From positions 248,001-312,000 of the forward strand of contig OZ240674.1 in the NCBI GenBank assembly GCA_965198795.1: a stretch of 64,000 bases of DNA, in the 5' to 3' direction. This DNA comes from G965198795 sp965198795. Lineage in GTDB: Bacteria > Pseudomonadota > Alphaproteobacteria > Rhodospirillales > Casp-alpha2. Shown here piece by piece: positions 25,578-34,875 of the stretch. How positions within the stretch are numbered: the first letter of the stretch is position 1; the number at the start of each line of letters is the position of its first letter. The translations under genes and the position numbers were made by a program. The notes beneath the pieces are model-generated. The model worked only from the letters and a program-made list of their open reading frames with translations, was not told the origin of the DNA and made no database searches.

Positions 25578-28432
25578 TAAACTTCCAACGGCGGGCAGGC
25601 GCAGACGACGTTGCGGTCGCCGGCGGCGTTATCAACCCGGCCCACGGGCGCCCAGAATTTAGCCTGGCGAAGCGCCGCCGCAGGGTAAGCGGCCACCTCG
25701 CGAGAGTAGGCGTGGTCCCAATCATCGGCTGTAACCTGATCCGCCGGATGCGGACTGTTGACCAGCGGGTTGTCGTCGGCGGGCCAGTCGCCGGCGCCCA
25801 CCTTGGCGGCTTCTTTGGCGATGGAGATCATCGCGTCGCAGAACCGGTCGAGTTCCGCCTTGGGCTCTGACTCCGTCGGCTCCACCATCAGCGTGCCGGC
25901 GACGGGCCAGGACATGGTGGGCGCGTGAAAGCCGTAATCGATCAAGCGCTTGGCTACGTCGTCCACCGTGACGCCGTGGCTGTCCCTCAGCACACGGGTG
26001 TCCAGGATGCATTCGTGGGCCACCAGACCGTTCCGGCCCTTGTAAAGCGTCGGATAATAGTCCTTCAGCCTATGCGCGATATAATTGGCGCTGAGAATCG
26101 AGACCTGGGTCGCGCGCCTGAGGCCCGCGTCGCCCATCATGGCGATATAGGCCCAACTGATGGGCAGGATTGATGCGGAACCCCAGGGGGCCGCCGCCAC
26201 AGCGCCCAGTCCCGTTTCCGGACCGGCGTCGCCGCGCAGGGGATGGTTCGGCAAGTAAGGCGCCAAATGTTTCGCCACCCCAATGGGACCAACGCCCGGA
26301 CCGCCGCCGCCATGGGGAATGCAGAAAGTTTTGTGCAGGTTCATGTGCGCGACGTCGGGGCCGAATTGGCCGGGACGGCAAAGCTCCACCATGGCCTGGA
26401 GGTTCGCGCCGTCCATATAGACCTGGCCGCCCGCCGCATGAACCTGGCCGCAAATCTCGCCAATGGTTTCCTCAAAGACGCCATGGGTCGAGGGATAGGT
26501 CACCATCAGGGCGGCCAACGTTTCACGGTGTGCGCCGATTTTGGCCGCCAAGTCTTCCATATCCACGTTGCCCGCCTCGTCGCACGAGACGACGACGACC
26601 CTCATCCCCGCCATCACCGCGCTCGCCGGGTTGGTGCCGTGAGCCGATGAGGGGATCAGGCAAATGGTCCGGTTCGTCTCCCCCCTGGCCTTCAGGTAAG
26701 CCCGGATACAAAGGAGCCCCGCGTATTCCCCCTGACTGCCCGCATTGGGTTGGAACGAAATGGCGTGGAATCCCGTGATCCGGCGGAGCCTGGCTTCCAG
26801 GTCGTCGATCAATTCCTTGTAGCCCAGGGTCTGATCCTGGGGCGCGAACGGATGAACGCCGCTGAAACCGGGGAAGGTGATGGGGATCATCTCGGCCGCC
26901 GCGTTCAGCTTCATGGTGCAGGACCCGAGCGGAATCATCGCCTGATTGAGCGCCAAATCCTTGCCTTCCAAATGCCGGAGATAGCGCATCATCGCCGTTT
27001 CCGAGCGATACATATGGAACACCGGATGGGTGAGGAACGGCGACTTGCGGACCAGGCCCGCAGGCAGGGCGTCCTCCACCGTGGCGTCGAGAGAGGCGGT
27101 GTCCGGCCCTTCGCCGAAAAAGCCCAGAAGCGTGTCTATGTCGCTGGCGGTCGTCGTCTCGTCGCAGGTGACGCCGATGCGGCCAGTCTCTGTTAGACGC
27201 AGGTTATAGCCGTGTTTCGTGGCTTCCAGAACGCGGGCCGGCGCGTCTTCCATGCGGATCGTGACCGTGTCGAAGAAGGCGCCGTTCAATAAATCCACGC
27301 CCCGGTCCCTGAGGCCCGCCGCCAACAGCGCCGTTAACCGGTGCACCCGCCTGGCGATCCTCGTCAATCCATCCGGTCCATGATAGACGGCGTAAAAACC
27401 CGCGATATTGGCGAGCAGGACCTGGGCCGTGCAAATGTTGCTGGTGGCTTTCTCGCGGCGGATATGTTGCTCGCGGGTTTGCAGCGCCATGCGGAGGGCG
27501 GGCTTGCCCCGGCTGTCCACCGACAACCCGATAAGCCGTCCCGGCATCTGACGCTTAAAGGCGTCACGGGTGGCGAAATAGGCCGCGTGCGGACCGCCGA
27601 GTCCCATGGGCACCCCAAAGCGCTGAGTGGTCCCCACCACCACGTCCGCGCCCCATTCACCGGGGGGCGTCAGCAAGACGAGCGAAAGCGGGTCCGCCGC
27701 GACGGTGACCAGTCCTCTGGCGGCGTGGACGTCTTCGACGACGGACGAGAAATCCGGCGCGGCGCCGTCCGTTCCCGGATATTGCAGAACACAACCAAAG
27801 CAGACCGCCGGGTCCAGGTCCTTGAACGGATCGCCGACAACCATGGGAATGGCCAGCGGCTCGCAGCGGGTTTGAATGACGGCGATGGTCTGCGGGTGAC
27901 AGTTGCCGTCTACGAATACGGCCTCGCCTTTATGTTTGCCCACCCGCCGCATGAAGGTGACCGCCTCGGCCGCCGCCGTCGCCTCATCCAGAAGGGACGC
28001 ATTGGCGATTTCCATCCCCGTCAGGTCGATCACCATCTGCTGATAATTCAACAACGCTTCCATGCGGCCCTGGCTGATCTCCGCTTGATAGGGCGTATAA
28101 GCCGTGTACCAACCCGGATTCTCCAACACATTGCGCAGAATGACCGGCGGTGTGACCGTGCCGTGATAGCCCATACCGATAAATGAACGCGCCTTGACGT
28201 TGCGGCGCGCCATGGCGCGGAGCCGGGCGATCGCCGATTCCTCGGTAAGCGGTCTGGTTTTGCCGATGGCGTCGTCGCGAATGGCGGAGGGGACGGTCTT
28301 CTCCGTCAATTCGTCCAAACTGTCCAAACCAAGGGAGGTCAGCATTTCGGTTTCATCGGCCTCGCTCAGGCCGATATGGCGGCCGATGAAATCACCCTCG
28401 GGGGCAAGGGATCGAAGGCCAGGCCGCATCAC
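25559..28432 (-). CDS. gcvP: Glycine dehydrogenase (decarboxylating), P-protein
   Basis: 957 residues, the single-chain P-protein of the glycine cleavage system. It starts with FIGRHIGLSEADETEMLTSLGL and contains MGYHGTVTPPVILRNVLENPGWYTAYTPYQ. The PLP lysine is in HMNLHKTFCIPHGGGGPGVGP. It decarboxylates glycine and passes the aminomethyl group to the lipoyl arm of GcvH. Its start overlaps the gcvH stop by four bases. The order gcvT-gcvH-gcvP is one operon under the glycine riboswitch at 29983-30192. Confidence 0.97.
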   Translation of the reverse strand: MMRPGLRSLAPEGDFIGRHIGLSEADETEMLTSLGLDSLDELTEKTVPSAIRDDAIGKTRPLTEESAIARLRAMARRNVKARSFIGMGYHGTVTPPVILRNVLENPGWYTAYTPYQAEISQGRMEALLNYQQMVIDLTGMEIANASLLDEATAAAEAVTFMRRVGKHKGEAVFVDGNCHPQTIAVIQTRCEPLAIPMVVGDPFKDLDPAVCFGCVLQYPGTDGAAPDFSSVVEDVHAARGLVTVAADPLSLVLLTPPGEWGADVVVGTTQRFGVPMGLGGPHAAYFATRDAFKRQMPGRLIGLSVDSRGKPALRMALQTREQHIRREKATSNICTAQVLLANIAGFYAVYHGPDGLTRIARRVHRLTALLAAGLRDRGVDLLNGAFFDTVTIRMEDAPARVLEATKHGYNLRLTETGRIGVTCDETTTASDIDTLLGFFGEGPDTASLDATVEDALPAGLVRKSPFLTHPVFHMYRSETAMMRYLRHLEGKDLALNQAMIPLGSCTMKLNAAAEMIPITFPGFSGVHPFAPQDQTLGYKELIDDLEARLRRITGFHAISFQPNAGSQGEYAGLLCIRAYLKARGETNRTICLIPSSAHGTNPASAVMAGMRVVVVSCDEAGNVDMEDLAAKIGAHRETLAALMVTYPSTHGVFEETIGEICGQVHAAGGQVYMDGANLQAMVELCRPGQFGPDVAHMNLHKTFCIPHGGGGPGVGPIGVAKHLAPYLPNHPLRGDAGPETGLGAVAAAPWGSASILPISWAYIAMMGDAGLRRATQVSILSANYIAHRLKDYYPTLYKGRNGLVAHECILDTRVLRDSHGVTVDDVAKRLIDYGFHAPTMSWPVAGTLMVEPTESEPKAELDRFCDAMISIAKEAAKVGAGDWPADDNPLVNSPHPADQVTADDWDHAYSREVAAYPAAALRQAKFWAPVGRVDNAAGDRNVVCACPPLEVYQDAAE

Positions 28433-28803
28433 CCCAGTTCCTCTATATAGGCCTTGTAGGCTGTCTCATCCATCAAGTCGCCAAGGGCGTCCGGGGCGGC
28501 TGGTTTGATCTTGAAGAACCAACCCTCACCCTCAGGATCCGAGTTGACCAGGGACGGGTTTTCAGCGAGGCTCTCGTTGCCTTCGACGATTTCACCGTCA
28601 ATGGGCGCGTAAATTTCGCTGGCGGCCTTCACGCTCTCGACCACGCCGGCGTCGTCGCCCACCTCGACTTTCGCGCCCGGTTCCGGCGTTTCAACGAAAA
28701 CAACGTCGCCCAGTTGCTCTTGCGCGTACCTGGTGATTCCGACGGCGAAAATTCCGCCCTCTCCCCGAACCCATTCATGTTCCTTGGTGTAGTAGGTGGT
28801 CAT
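28429..28803 (-). CDS. gcvH: Glycine cleavage system H protein
   Basis: 124 residues. It starts YYTKEHEWVRGEGGIFAVGITRYAQEQLGDVVFVE. The lipoylated Lys is in VVESVKAASEIYAPIDGEIVEGN, the standard ESVKA site. It shuttles the aminomethyl and reduced lipoyl groups between P, T and L proteins. It lies 21 bp after gcvT and overlaps gcvP by four bases. No gene for the L protein is nearby, as is usual since it is shared. Confidence 0.97.
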   Translation of the reverse strand: MTTYYTKEHEWVRGEGGIFAVGITRYAQEQLGDVVFVETPEPGAKVEVGDDAGVVESVKAASEIYAPIDGEIVEGNESLAENPSLVNSDPEGEGWFFKIKPAAPDALGDLMDETAYKAYIEELG

Positions 28804-28824
28804 CAGAAATCTCCCGGTAAATTG

Positions 28825-29931
28825 TCAGTTTTTGACGTATCGCTTTTTGATGAAGGGCAGATCGGCGACACGGGCGGGCATGGCCTTGCCCCGCACCATC
28901 AGATCGACCAGCGCGCCGTCCTTGGCATGGGCGCTTTCCACATAACCCATGGCCACGGGCCCCTTCAGCGTCGGACCGAATCCGCCACTGGTGATCCGGC
29001 CGATGACGCGGCCGTCCTTGTCCGTGACGTCCGTTCCCGCCCGGGCGGGCGCCTTACCCTCGGCGCGGATGCCCTTGAGACGGCGCGAGGGTCCGTTTTT
29101 CAGTTGGCTTAGGATGACGCCCGCGCCTGGAAAACCGCCCTCCTCGCGCCGTCGCTTCGGGATCGTCCAGCCAAGGCCCGCTTCAATCGGCGTCGTCGTC
29201 TCGTCTATGTCCTGGCCGTAAAGGCACAAACCCGCTTCCAGCCGAAGCGAGTCTCTGGCGCCCAGTCCGGCCATCTCCACTTCTTCCTCGCCCAACAGCA
29301 ATTCGACGAAGTTCTCCGCCGCGTCCGCAGGAAGAGAGACTTCGAAGCCGTCCTCGCCCGCATAGCCGGATCGGGTGACAAAGCAGGGAACGTCGTTGAA
29401 ATGGGTCCTGGTGCTGGTCATAAAGACCATGTGCTTGCACGTTGGCAGGAAGCGGTCGATGACGTTCGCCGCTTTGGGACCCTGGATCGCGATGAGAGCC
29501 TGGTCACGAAGATGTTGAATCCCTACCCGGTCTCCGATCCGCGCCTGAATATAAGCGAGGTTGGCCTCTTTCCGCGCCGCGTTAAGGACCATGAACAGAT
29601 CGCCGGCTTCTTGAGTGACGAGCAGGTCGTCCAAGATGCCGCCCTGGTCATTGGTCAGCATCGTATAGACCAGCCGCCCGCCCGCGAGATTCTGGAGGTC
29701 GGCGGGGATCAACGTCTCCAGGGCCGCGATGCCATCGGGGCCGTTCAACCACACCTGGCCCATATGCGACACGTCGAACAGGCCGCATGCGTTCCTGGTA
29801 TGCAAGTGTTCCCTAAGCACGCCGGCTTCATAATGAACAGGCATGTCGTAGCCGGCGAAAGGCGCCATCTTGGCGCCCAAGCTTCGATGCAATGCGTCAA
29901 GCGGTGTCGATAGTAAGGCCCTCTCACCCAT
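28825..29931 (-). CDS. gcvT: Aminomethyltransferase, T protein of glycine cleavage
   Basis: 368 residues, with LHRSLGAKMAPFAGYDMPVHYEAGVLREHLHTR and GLFDVSHMGQVWLNGPDG at the N-terminus, typical of GcvT. YAGEDGFEVSLPAD and ARDSLRLEAGLCLYGQDIDETTTPIEAGL follow; the latter carries the folate-binding residues. It transfers the methylene group to tetrahydrofolate and frees ammonia. It is the first gene of gcvTHP, 52 bases after the riboswitch. Confidence 0.97.
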   Translation of the reverse strand: MGERALLSTPLDALHRSLGAKMAPFAGYDMPVHYEAGVLREHLHTRNACGLFDVSHMGQVWLNGPDGIAALETLIPADLQNLAGGRLVYTMLTNDQGGILDDLLVTQEAGDLFMVLNAARKEANLAYIQARIGDRVGIQHLRDQALIAIQGPKAANVIDRFLPTCKHMVFMTSTRTHFNDVPCFVTRSGYAGEDGFEVSLPADAAENFVELLLGEEEVEMAGLGARDSLRLEAGLCLYGQDIDETTTPIEAGLGWTIPKRRREEGGFPGAGVILSQLKNGPSRRLKGIRAEGKAPARAGTDVTDKDGRVIGRITSGGFGPTLKGPVAMGYVESAHAKDGALVDLMVRGKAMPARVADLPFIKKRYVKN

Positions 29932-29982
29932 CAGCGGCTCATCCTTCCATCGGCGGCGGCCCGGACACGAACGCCCGGCGCG

Positions 29983-30192
29983 TCACCCCCTCTGTCTCGG
30001 AACCTGAAAGATTCGAACCCGTAAGAGAAACTGCGGGATCTTACTTCTTCGGTGCGGCGCGGCCCTTTCAGGCGCTCGCCTTTTTCCAGAGCCTCATCCG
30101 GCTGCGGTCCGGGTGCCTGAGAGTTTCCGGGGTTCGTTGCTCCTTCGGCGCCGCGGCGGCGGGATGCCTTGCGGTCTCTTCCGCAGCCATCG
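29983..30192 (-). ncRNA. Tandem glycine riboswitch of gcvTHP
   Basis: On the minus strand two glycine aptamers follow each other. The first has GCGGAAGAGACCGC, GCCGAAGGAGCAA and AAACTCTCAGGCA. The second has GATGAGGCTCTGG, ACCGAAGAAGTAAG and TCTTTCAGGTTCCGAGACAG, ending in AGAGGGGG. These are the conserved cores of the tandem class that binds glycine cooperatively and turns on glycine catabolism. The exact ends are estimates by eye. Confidence 0.9.
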
Positions 30193-30257
30193 TATGAGTG
30201 ATGTTTGATTGTGAGGGGACGGGGCGCTATGGTCAACAGCGTCGCGGCGCTTTTTTG

Positions 30258-30872
30258 TCACCGAGCCGCGTTCCGGCCGTCTGTCTGTTCTTTCAAACGG
30301 AGTTCGCGATTATAAGCCAACTCTTCCCGCGTGAGCTTGAGACCGACATAAACGCGGAAGTTTCGCCCGGTTTGTCCCGCCTTGATGGGGACTTCCAACA
30401 ATACCCGCGTGCCTGGAACGAGGACACGCGTTTCATTACCGGAAAAATCGGCGCTGGCGGTAAAAGCCTCGCGATAAAGCACCTTACCCGATTTGCCCGT
30501 TACGGCGATGAAGTATTCGAATTCCGCGAACTTACTGCGATTCGCGGGCCCGCGGGTCGAGGTGAAGAAGACACGAATCAGGAGTTCCTGACTCCCGGCT
30601 CGCGTTGTTCGTTGAATATTTGATCGGCAGAGTTGCTTGATTTCCTCAATCAAGACTTCGTTGTCCACGTCCAGGATATAGCGGCCGGGGCCTTCTGCGA
30701 ACTGCACCCGTTTATCCGAGTCCTTCAAGACGGCGACGCGCGGGCAGGGCAGTTTTACCGCCCCTTGGCTGAAGTCCTTGAAGGCGTCACCCACCGCGCC
30801 TTCGCAGGCGGCCAGCATCAGGGGCAGGCCGGCGGCTGCGGTGAAACTGCGGATTTTACGGGCGGCGGACAT
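30258..30872 (-). CDS. Predicted lipoprotein, unknown function
   Basis: 204 residues. The N-terminus has a positively charged start, a hydrophobic stretch and the lipobox LMLAAC, so Cys23 should be lipidated. The rest is mixed alpha/beta with no family I recognise; LCRSNIQRTTRAGSQELLIRVFFTSTRG is a central stretch. It is likely anchored in the inner leaflet of the outer membrane or in the inner membrane. It lies just downstream of the CDGSH gene on the same strand, with a nine-base gap. Confidence 0.75.
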   Translation of the reverse strand: MSAARKIRSFTAAAGLPLMLAACEGAVGDAFKDFSQGAVKLPCPRVAVLKDSDKRVQFAEGPGRYILDVDNEVLIEEIKQLCRSNIQRTTRAGSQELLIRVFFTSTRGPANRSKFAEFEYFIAVTGKSGKVLYREAFTASADFSGNETRVLVPGTRVLLEVPIKAGQTGRNFRVYVGLKLTREELAYNRELRLKEQTDGRNAAR

Positions 30873-30881
30873 GCGCAGGGT

Positions 30882-31130
30882 CTAAAGTTTGCTGTGACTG
30901 CCGTCGCAAAGCGGCGCGTTCCCCGTTATCTTGCAACCACAAAAATAGACGGTTTTGGACGCATTCGCCTCATACATTTCGGGTTCCATCCCGGTTCCGG
31001 CGTGACTGCCGTCGCAGAACGGTTGTTTGGCGCTTTTACCACAAGCGCACCAAAAATATTTCCTGCCGCTTTCCACTTCGACGGCGTAAGGCTCTTTCTG
31101 GGGGCATTCAGGCGTAAAATCGGCGCTCAT
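30882..31130 (-). CDS. CDGSH iron-sulfur domain protein (two clusters)
   Basis: 82 residues with two CDGSH motifs: CACGKSAKQPFCDGSH and CGCKITGNAPLCDGSH. Each supplies the three-Cys, one-His ligand set of a 2Fe-2S cluster of the mitoNEET type. Bacterial two-motif forms of this size are class-3-like tandem proteins, probably in redox or iron-sulfur handling. It is probably co-transcribed with the lipoprotein. Confidence 0.92.
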   Translation of the reverse strand: MSADFTPECPQKEPYAVEVESGRKYFWCACGKSAKQPFCDGSHAGTGMEPEMYEANASKTVYFCGCKITGNAPLCDGSHSKL

Positions 31131-31256
31131 TCCGCTCTCTCACTCTTTATGTTCACGGTTTTCAGTACTGGTGACCGCAATCTAGAAGCCTATCCCGCGC
31201 CCCGCAAGGGCGCTGGCGATACGTCCGTTCACAGGTTCGTATCCAGCCGCTGCGGA

Positions 31257-33020
31257 TTACTGTTCCGGCAAGTCCGCCGCGGCCCTGCTCAGGGTCAGGG
31301 CGAGCTTGCTGAGCGCGCGGGACCGGGCCCAGGGGTCAATCATGGTCTGCAAACGCTCCATGGCCCGGCCAATGGCTTCCCAGGCCCGCGCCGCGTCTCC
31401 CTCCATCGCCCGATGTTCGGCCAACTCGGAATGCATCCAGACGTAATTCAAAGAGCTTTCAACCGATTTGGCCGCAGACCGCGCGGCGTTCGCGAAATAA
31501 TCGACAATGTCGCCGGGCGTGTCCCCAGCTTTCAAGCTATCGGTCAGTTCGTATAACACCTCGGCGCGAAGCCGTGCGTTTTCGACCATGGCCGTGACCT
31601 TGATGACCTCCGCATACGCCGCCTCGCGTTCTTCTTGCAAACGGGCCCAGTCCGCCAACACCCGGACAATCCGGGAAATGGCGTATGAGCGTGCGTAGGG
31701 CGCCTTGACAAGATTCGATTTTTTCAAGGCTTCGTCCAGCAACACGCGAGCCTCCTCGAAACGCCCGCGTTTCATATACGCGCTGGCAAGCCTGGCGAGA
31801 CCCAGCAGCTCGAACCGGGGCCGTTGAATGCTGCCGATGGTCTCCCGCGCCTGTTCAAGCCGGCCTCTACGCGCCTGCGCCGTCGCGGCGCTCAGTTTGA
31901 CCGATATCTGGTCCGCGCCCGGCGGCACATCTTTCAGAATCCTCAAAGCGTGATCCGGATCGCCCGTCTCGGCCAATGCGTTGGCGATGAGACGGAGGCC
32001 CGTGTTGAGCCGGGCGCCCGACAGTTTTTTTCGCGCCGTCTGTTCGGCCGCTTCCAGCGCCGCCTTGGATCCGGCCAGGGCGCCCAGCCTATTCAACAAA
32101 ATGGCGACCTTGGTTTCGAACGTGACCTTTATCATGGGCTCTTCGACCCGGCGCAACATGCTGGAGAGCAACTCGGTGGTCCGCATTGCGGTTTCCTTAT
32201 CGTCCTTCGACGTTTGAGCGTCAGCGATGGTGACCAGGGCTTCCATTTGTTTCGCCGTGTCGGGAATAATCTCCGCGGCGAACAGGGCGTCCTCTCCAAG
32301 GCCCGCCTGGGCTTGTGTTTTGGCGATGTCGCGGAGCGCGGCCATGATCAGGCGCGGATCGCGGATTCGTCTGGTCGATAGCAGGGCGTCGTCGTTTAAG
32401 CCCGCATGGGTTTGCGCGATGAGAAGTTCGCCAAGCGCCCAATCGCGCTGGTCCTGTTTTTCAATCAACCGAGCGTCGGCGGCGGCTATCTTAAGCAGGC
32501 ATTCGGGCATGGGAAACGCCAAACAAGACCGCGGAATTGGCGCGAGAGCGGAGTCCGGGGCGGTTTCGGAGGGTGCTTCGGGTTGGTTCAAGCGGGTTAC
32601 AAGGTCACGGGTAAGCGGGTTGCTCAGCAACCGCGCCCGGGCCTCCGCCTCGCCCTGTTTACGGCTTTTCGTCAGCCGTTCAACCAAAGCCGCCATCTTG
32701 ACGCTTTGCGCCAAATGACCGGCCAGCCGCACACTGGGCTGTCCGTCGATGGGAAGGTCGGACTCCTCTTGATAGAGACGGATGGCCGCTTCCAGAGAAG
32801 AGTCGCCGACCCCGCTTATGGGACCCAGGTAATAGCCAAGTTCCGAAAGCGACTGCTGAATCCGCTCAACCAGTTTTCCGGCGACGATACGGTCGAACCG
32901 CTCGGGGGATTGACGATCAAGGCCATCCCGGCCAGCGGCTTGAGACGCCGCAGTTGAAAAACCGGCGAGCAAAAAGCTCATGGCCAGAACCAAAGGGTTT
33001 AGTCTTGGCATTGTCAGCAC
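31257..33020 (-). CDS. Exported protein with PG-binding domain and helical (TPR-like) repeats
   Basis: 587 residues. There is a signal peptide near residues 1-29 (LVLAMSFLLAGFSTAASQAA). Residues 48-100 are a peptidoglycan-binding type 1 domain (LVERIQQSLSELGYYLGPISGVGDSSLEAAIRLYQEESDLPIDGQPS). From about 190 the chain is a series of alpha-helical pairs with TPR spacing, for example LGLARLASAYMKRGRFEEARVLLDEAL. It is probably a periplasmic cell-wall-associated scaffold. A second start is MPRLN at 33011. It is divergent from thrB. Confidence 0.82.
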   Translation of the reverse strand: MLTMPRLNPLVLAMSFLLAGFSTAASQAAGRDGLDRQSPERFDRIVAGKLVERIQQSLSELGYYLGPISGVGDSSLEAAIRLYQEESDLPIDGQPSVRLAGHLAQSVKMAALVERLTKSRKQGEAEARARLLSNPLTRDLVTRLNQPEAPSETAPDSALAPIPRSCLAFPMPECLLKIAAADARLIEKQDQRDWALGELLIAQTHAGLNDDALLSTRRIRDPRLIMAALRDIAKTQAQAGLGEDALFAAEIIPDTAKQMEALVTIADAQTSKDDKETAMRTTELLSSMLRRVEEPMIKVTFETKVAILLNRLGALAGSKAALEAAEQTARKKLSGARLNTGLRLIANALAETGDPDHALRILKDVPPGADQISVKLSAATAQARRGRLEQARETIGSIQRPRFELLGLARLASAYMKRGRFEEARVLLDEALKKSNLVKAPYARSYAISRIVRVLADWARLQEEREAAYAEVIKVTAMVENARLRAEVLYELTDSLKAGDTPGDIVDYFANAARSAAKSVESSLNYVWMHSELAEHRAMEGDAARAWEAIGRAMERLQTMIDPWARSRALSKLALTLSRAAADLPEQ

Positions 33021-33108
33021 AGGTTTTATCCTTGGGCCTTCAATCTCGCTTCATCGCGGTGAAGCCAGGATTACTCCGCAGCCCGCGAACATCAATAGAG
33101 AAACTGAC

Positions 33109-34074
33109 ATGGCGGTTTACACGGAAGTTTCCGGCACAGACCTTGCGCGCTTCCTGAAAGATTACGATCTGGGTGAGCCGTTGTCCTTGAACGGGATTGC
33201 CGACGGCGTTGAGAATTCGAATTTTCAACTCCTTACCGAGCGGGGAACGTATGTTCTCACACTTTATGAAAAACGTGTCTCGCTGGATGATCTACCGTTC
33301 TTCCTTGAATTAATGAGACACCTGGCTGACAAGGGGCAGCCCTGTCCCCGCGCGGTTCCCAGGCGTGACGGGGAAGTTTTGAACCAGTTGAGGGACCGCC
33401 CCGCGGCTATCATCGGGTTTCTTCCCGGTCTTTGGCCCCGGCGCGTGTCGCCGGAGCATTGCGCGGAAGTGGGACGGGCGCTGGCGGAGATGCACATGGG
33501 TGCCGCCGATTTCCCGTTGACCCGGGACAATAATTTGTCGGTGGCGGGCTGGCGGGCGTTGGCGGAGAAAACCGGGGCGGCCATGAATGATATCAGGGCC
33601 GGGCTTCGGGACGAGATGAGTCGTTCCCTGGATGATTTGGAACGCCAATGGCCGGCCGGCCTGCCCCAAGGCGTGATTCACGCGGACCTGTTCCCCGATA
33701 ATGTCTTTTTCCGGGGGAGGTGTCTCTCGGGGCTCATCGACTTCTATTTTGCCTGCTGGGATTTCCTGGCCTATGACGTGGCGGTCTGTTTGAACGCTTG
33801 GTGCTTTGAGGCGGATATGAGCTTCAATGCCGCCAAAGCGCGCGGGCTTTTGAAGGGGTACGAAAAAGTCAGAAAATTGGAGGACGCGGAGCGCGCGGCG
33901 CTTCCTGTTCTAGCCAAGGGCGCCGCCATGCGCTTTCTTGTCACCCGCGCCCACGACTGGATGAACACGCCCGCCGGCGCCTTGGTTGTCCGCAAGGACC
34001 CGCTGGAATACGCCGCCAGGTTGCGCTTCCACGCCCGCGCCGCCGGGCCCGGCGCGTACGGATTGGATGAATAA
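33109..34074 (+). CDS. thrB: Homoserine kinase, APH-fold type
   Basis: 321 residues from the ATG at 33109 (MAVYTEVSGTDLARFLKDYDLG); the frame is open further upstream but without a plausible start. GIADGVENSNFQLLTERGTYVLTLYEKR and the kinase catalytic loop GVIHADLFPDNVFF, with LIDFYFACWDFLAYDVAVCLNAW, mark the ThrB2 type used by alphaproteobacteria. It phosphorylates homoserine in threonine synthesis; thrC is at 45.9-47.3 kb. rnhA follows by six bases, the usual class neighbourhood. Confidence 0.93.
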   Translation: MAVYTEVSGTDLARFLKDYDLGEPLSLNGIADGVENSNFQLLTERGTYVLTLYEKRVSLDDLPFFLELMRHLADKGQPCPRAVPRRDGEVLNQLRDRPAAIIGFLPGLWPRRVSPEHCAEVGRALAEMHMGAADFPLTRDNNLSVAGWRALAEKTGAAMNDIRAGLRDEMSRSLDDLERQWPAGLPQGVIHADLFPDNVFFRGRCLSGLIDFYFACWDFLAYDVAVCLNAWCFEADMSFNAAKARGLLKGYEKVRKLEDAERAALPVLAKGAAMRFLVTRAHDWMNTPAGALVVRKDPLEYAARLRFHARAAGPGAYGLDE

Positions 34075-34079
34075 ACGCG

Positions 34080-34541
34080 ATGACGGCGGATCAAAATCTG
34101 GTTGAGATTTTCACCGACGGCGCATGTTCGGGCAATCCTGGACCCGGCGGCTGGGGCGTCATTTTGTGCTGGCGGGGCAATGAAAAAGAATTGTTCGGCG
34201 GCGAGCCGGAAACCACGAACAACCGCATGGAGCTTATGGCGGCGATCAAGGGACTGCGGGCGCTAAAGCGCCAAAGCCGCGTCGTGCTCTATACAGACAG
34301 CACTTATGTGCGGGACGGCGTTACCCAATGGATTCACGGCTGGAAGCGAAACGGCTGGAAGACTGCGGCGAGGAAGCCCGTAAAGAACGCGGACCTGTGG
34401 CGAGCGCTGGACGAGATTGCTCAAAGCCATGACGTCGAATGGCGCTGGGTTAAGGGCCACGCCGGTCATGAAGGGAACGAACGGGCCGACGAATTGGCGC
34501 GCCGGGGCGCGTCGGAAGCGGCGGGCGCGTTTGAGGGTTGA
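34080..34541 (+). CDS. rnhA: Ribonuclease HI
   Basis: 153 residues. The acidic residues of the active site are visible: Asp in IFTDGACSGNPGPGGWG, Glu in NNRMELMAAIKGL, Asp in LYTDSTYVRDGVTQWIHGWK and the final Asp in GHAGHEGNERADELAR. It degrades RNA in RNA-DNA hybrids. It lies six bases after thrB and is probably co-transcribed. Confidence 0.97.
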   Translation: MTADQNLVEIFTDGACSGNPGPGGWGVILCWRGNEKELFGGEPETTNNRMELMAAIKGLRALKRQSRVVLYTDSTYVRDGVTQWIHGWKRNGWKTAARKPVKNADLWRALDEIAQSHDVEWRWVKGHAGHEGNERADELARRGASEAAGAFEG

Positions 34542-34564
34542 CCATGTTTGAGGGGTGACGCGGG

Positions 34565-34801
34565 TTATTGTTCGAAATGGCCGGGCCGTGTGGTGCGGAG
34601 TTCGACGCCCATCGCTTCCAGGATGTCCGCGCCGCCGAGGAAAAACCCGGCGACGATCAGGCCCACGGCGACGATGAACAGCCTCGCTGTGATTTCATGA
34701 TGGGCGAGCCGGTAAAAGGTCACGAAACCGAACCGGTCCTTGCCCCAGAAGACGCACCAGACGGCGAACAGCAACAGAAATCCGGCTGTCAGAAACCCCA
34801 T
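34565..34801 (-). CDS. Small membrane protein, unknown function
   Basis: 78 residues with two clear membrane helices (FLTAGFLLLFAVWCVFWG and LFIVAVGLIVAGFFLGGADIL), joined by a short polar loop. No family is recognised. It lies downstream of the peroxiredoxin gene on the same strand (74-bp gap). Confidence 0.65.
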   Translation of the reverse strand: MGFLTAGFLLLFAVWCVFWGKDRFGFVTFYRLAHHEITARLFIVAVGLIVAGFFLGGADILEAMGVELRTTRPGHFEQ

Positions 34802-34875
34802 GAATACACGTCTCGATTAGGGGGACGGGGCTCCTCATGCGCGCGGAAGCCCCGTGCGGAAATCGGGGACAAGGC

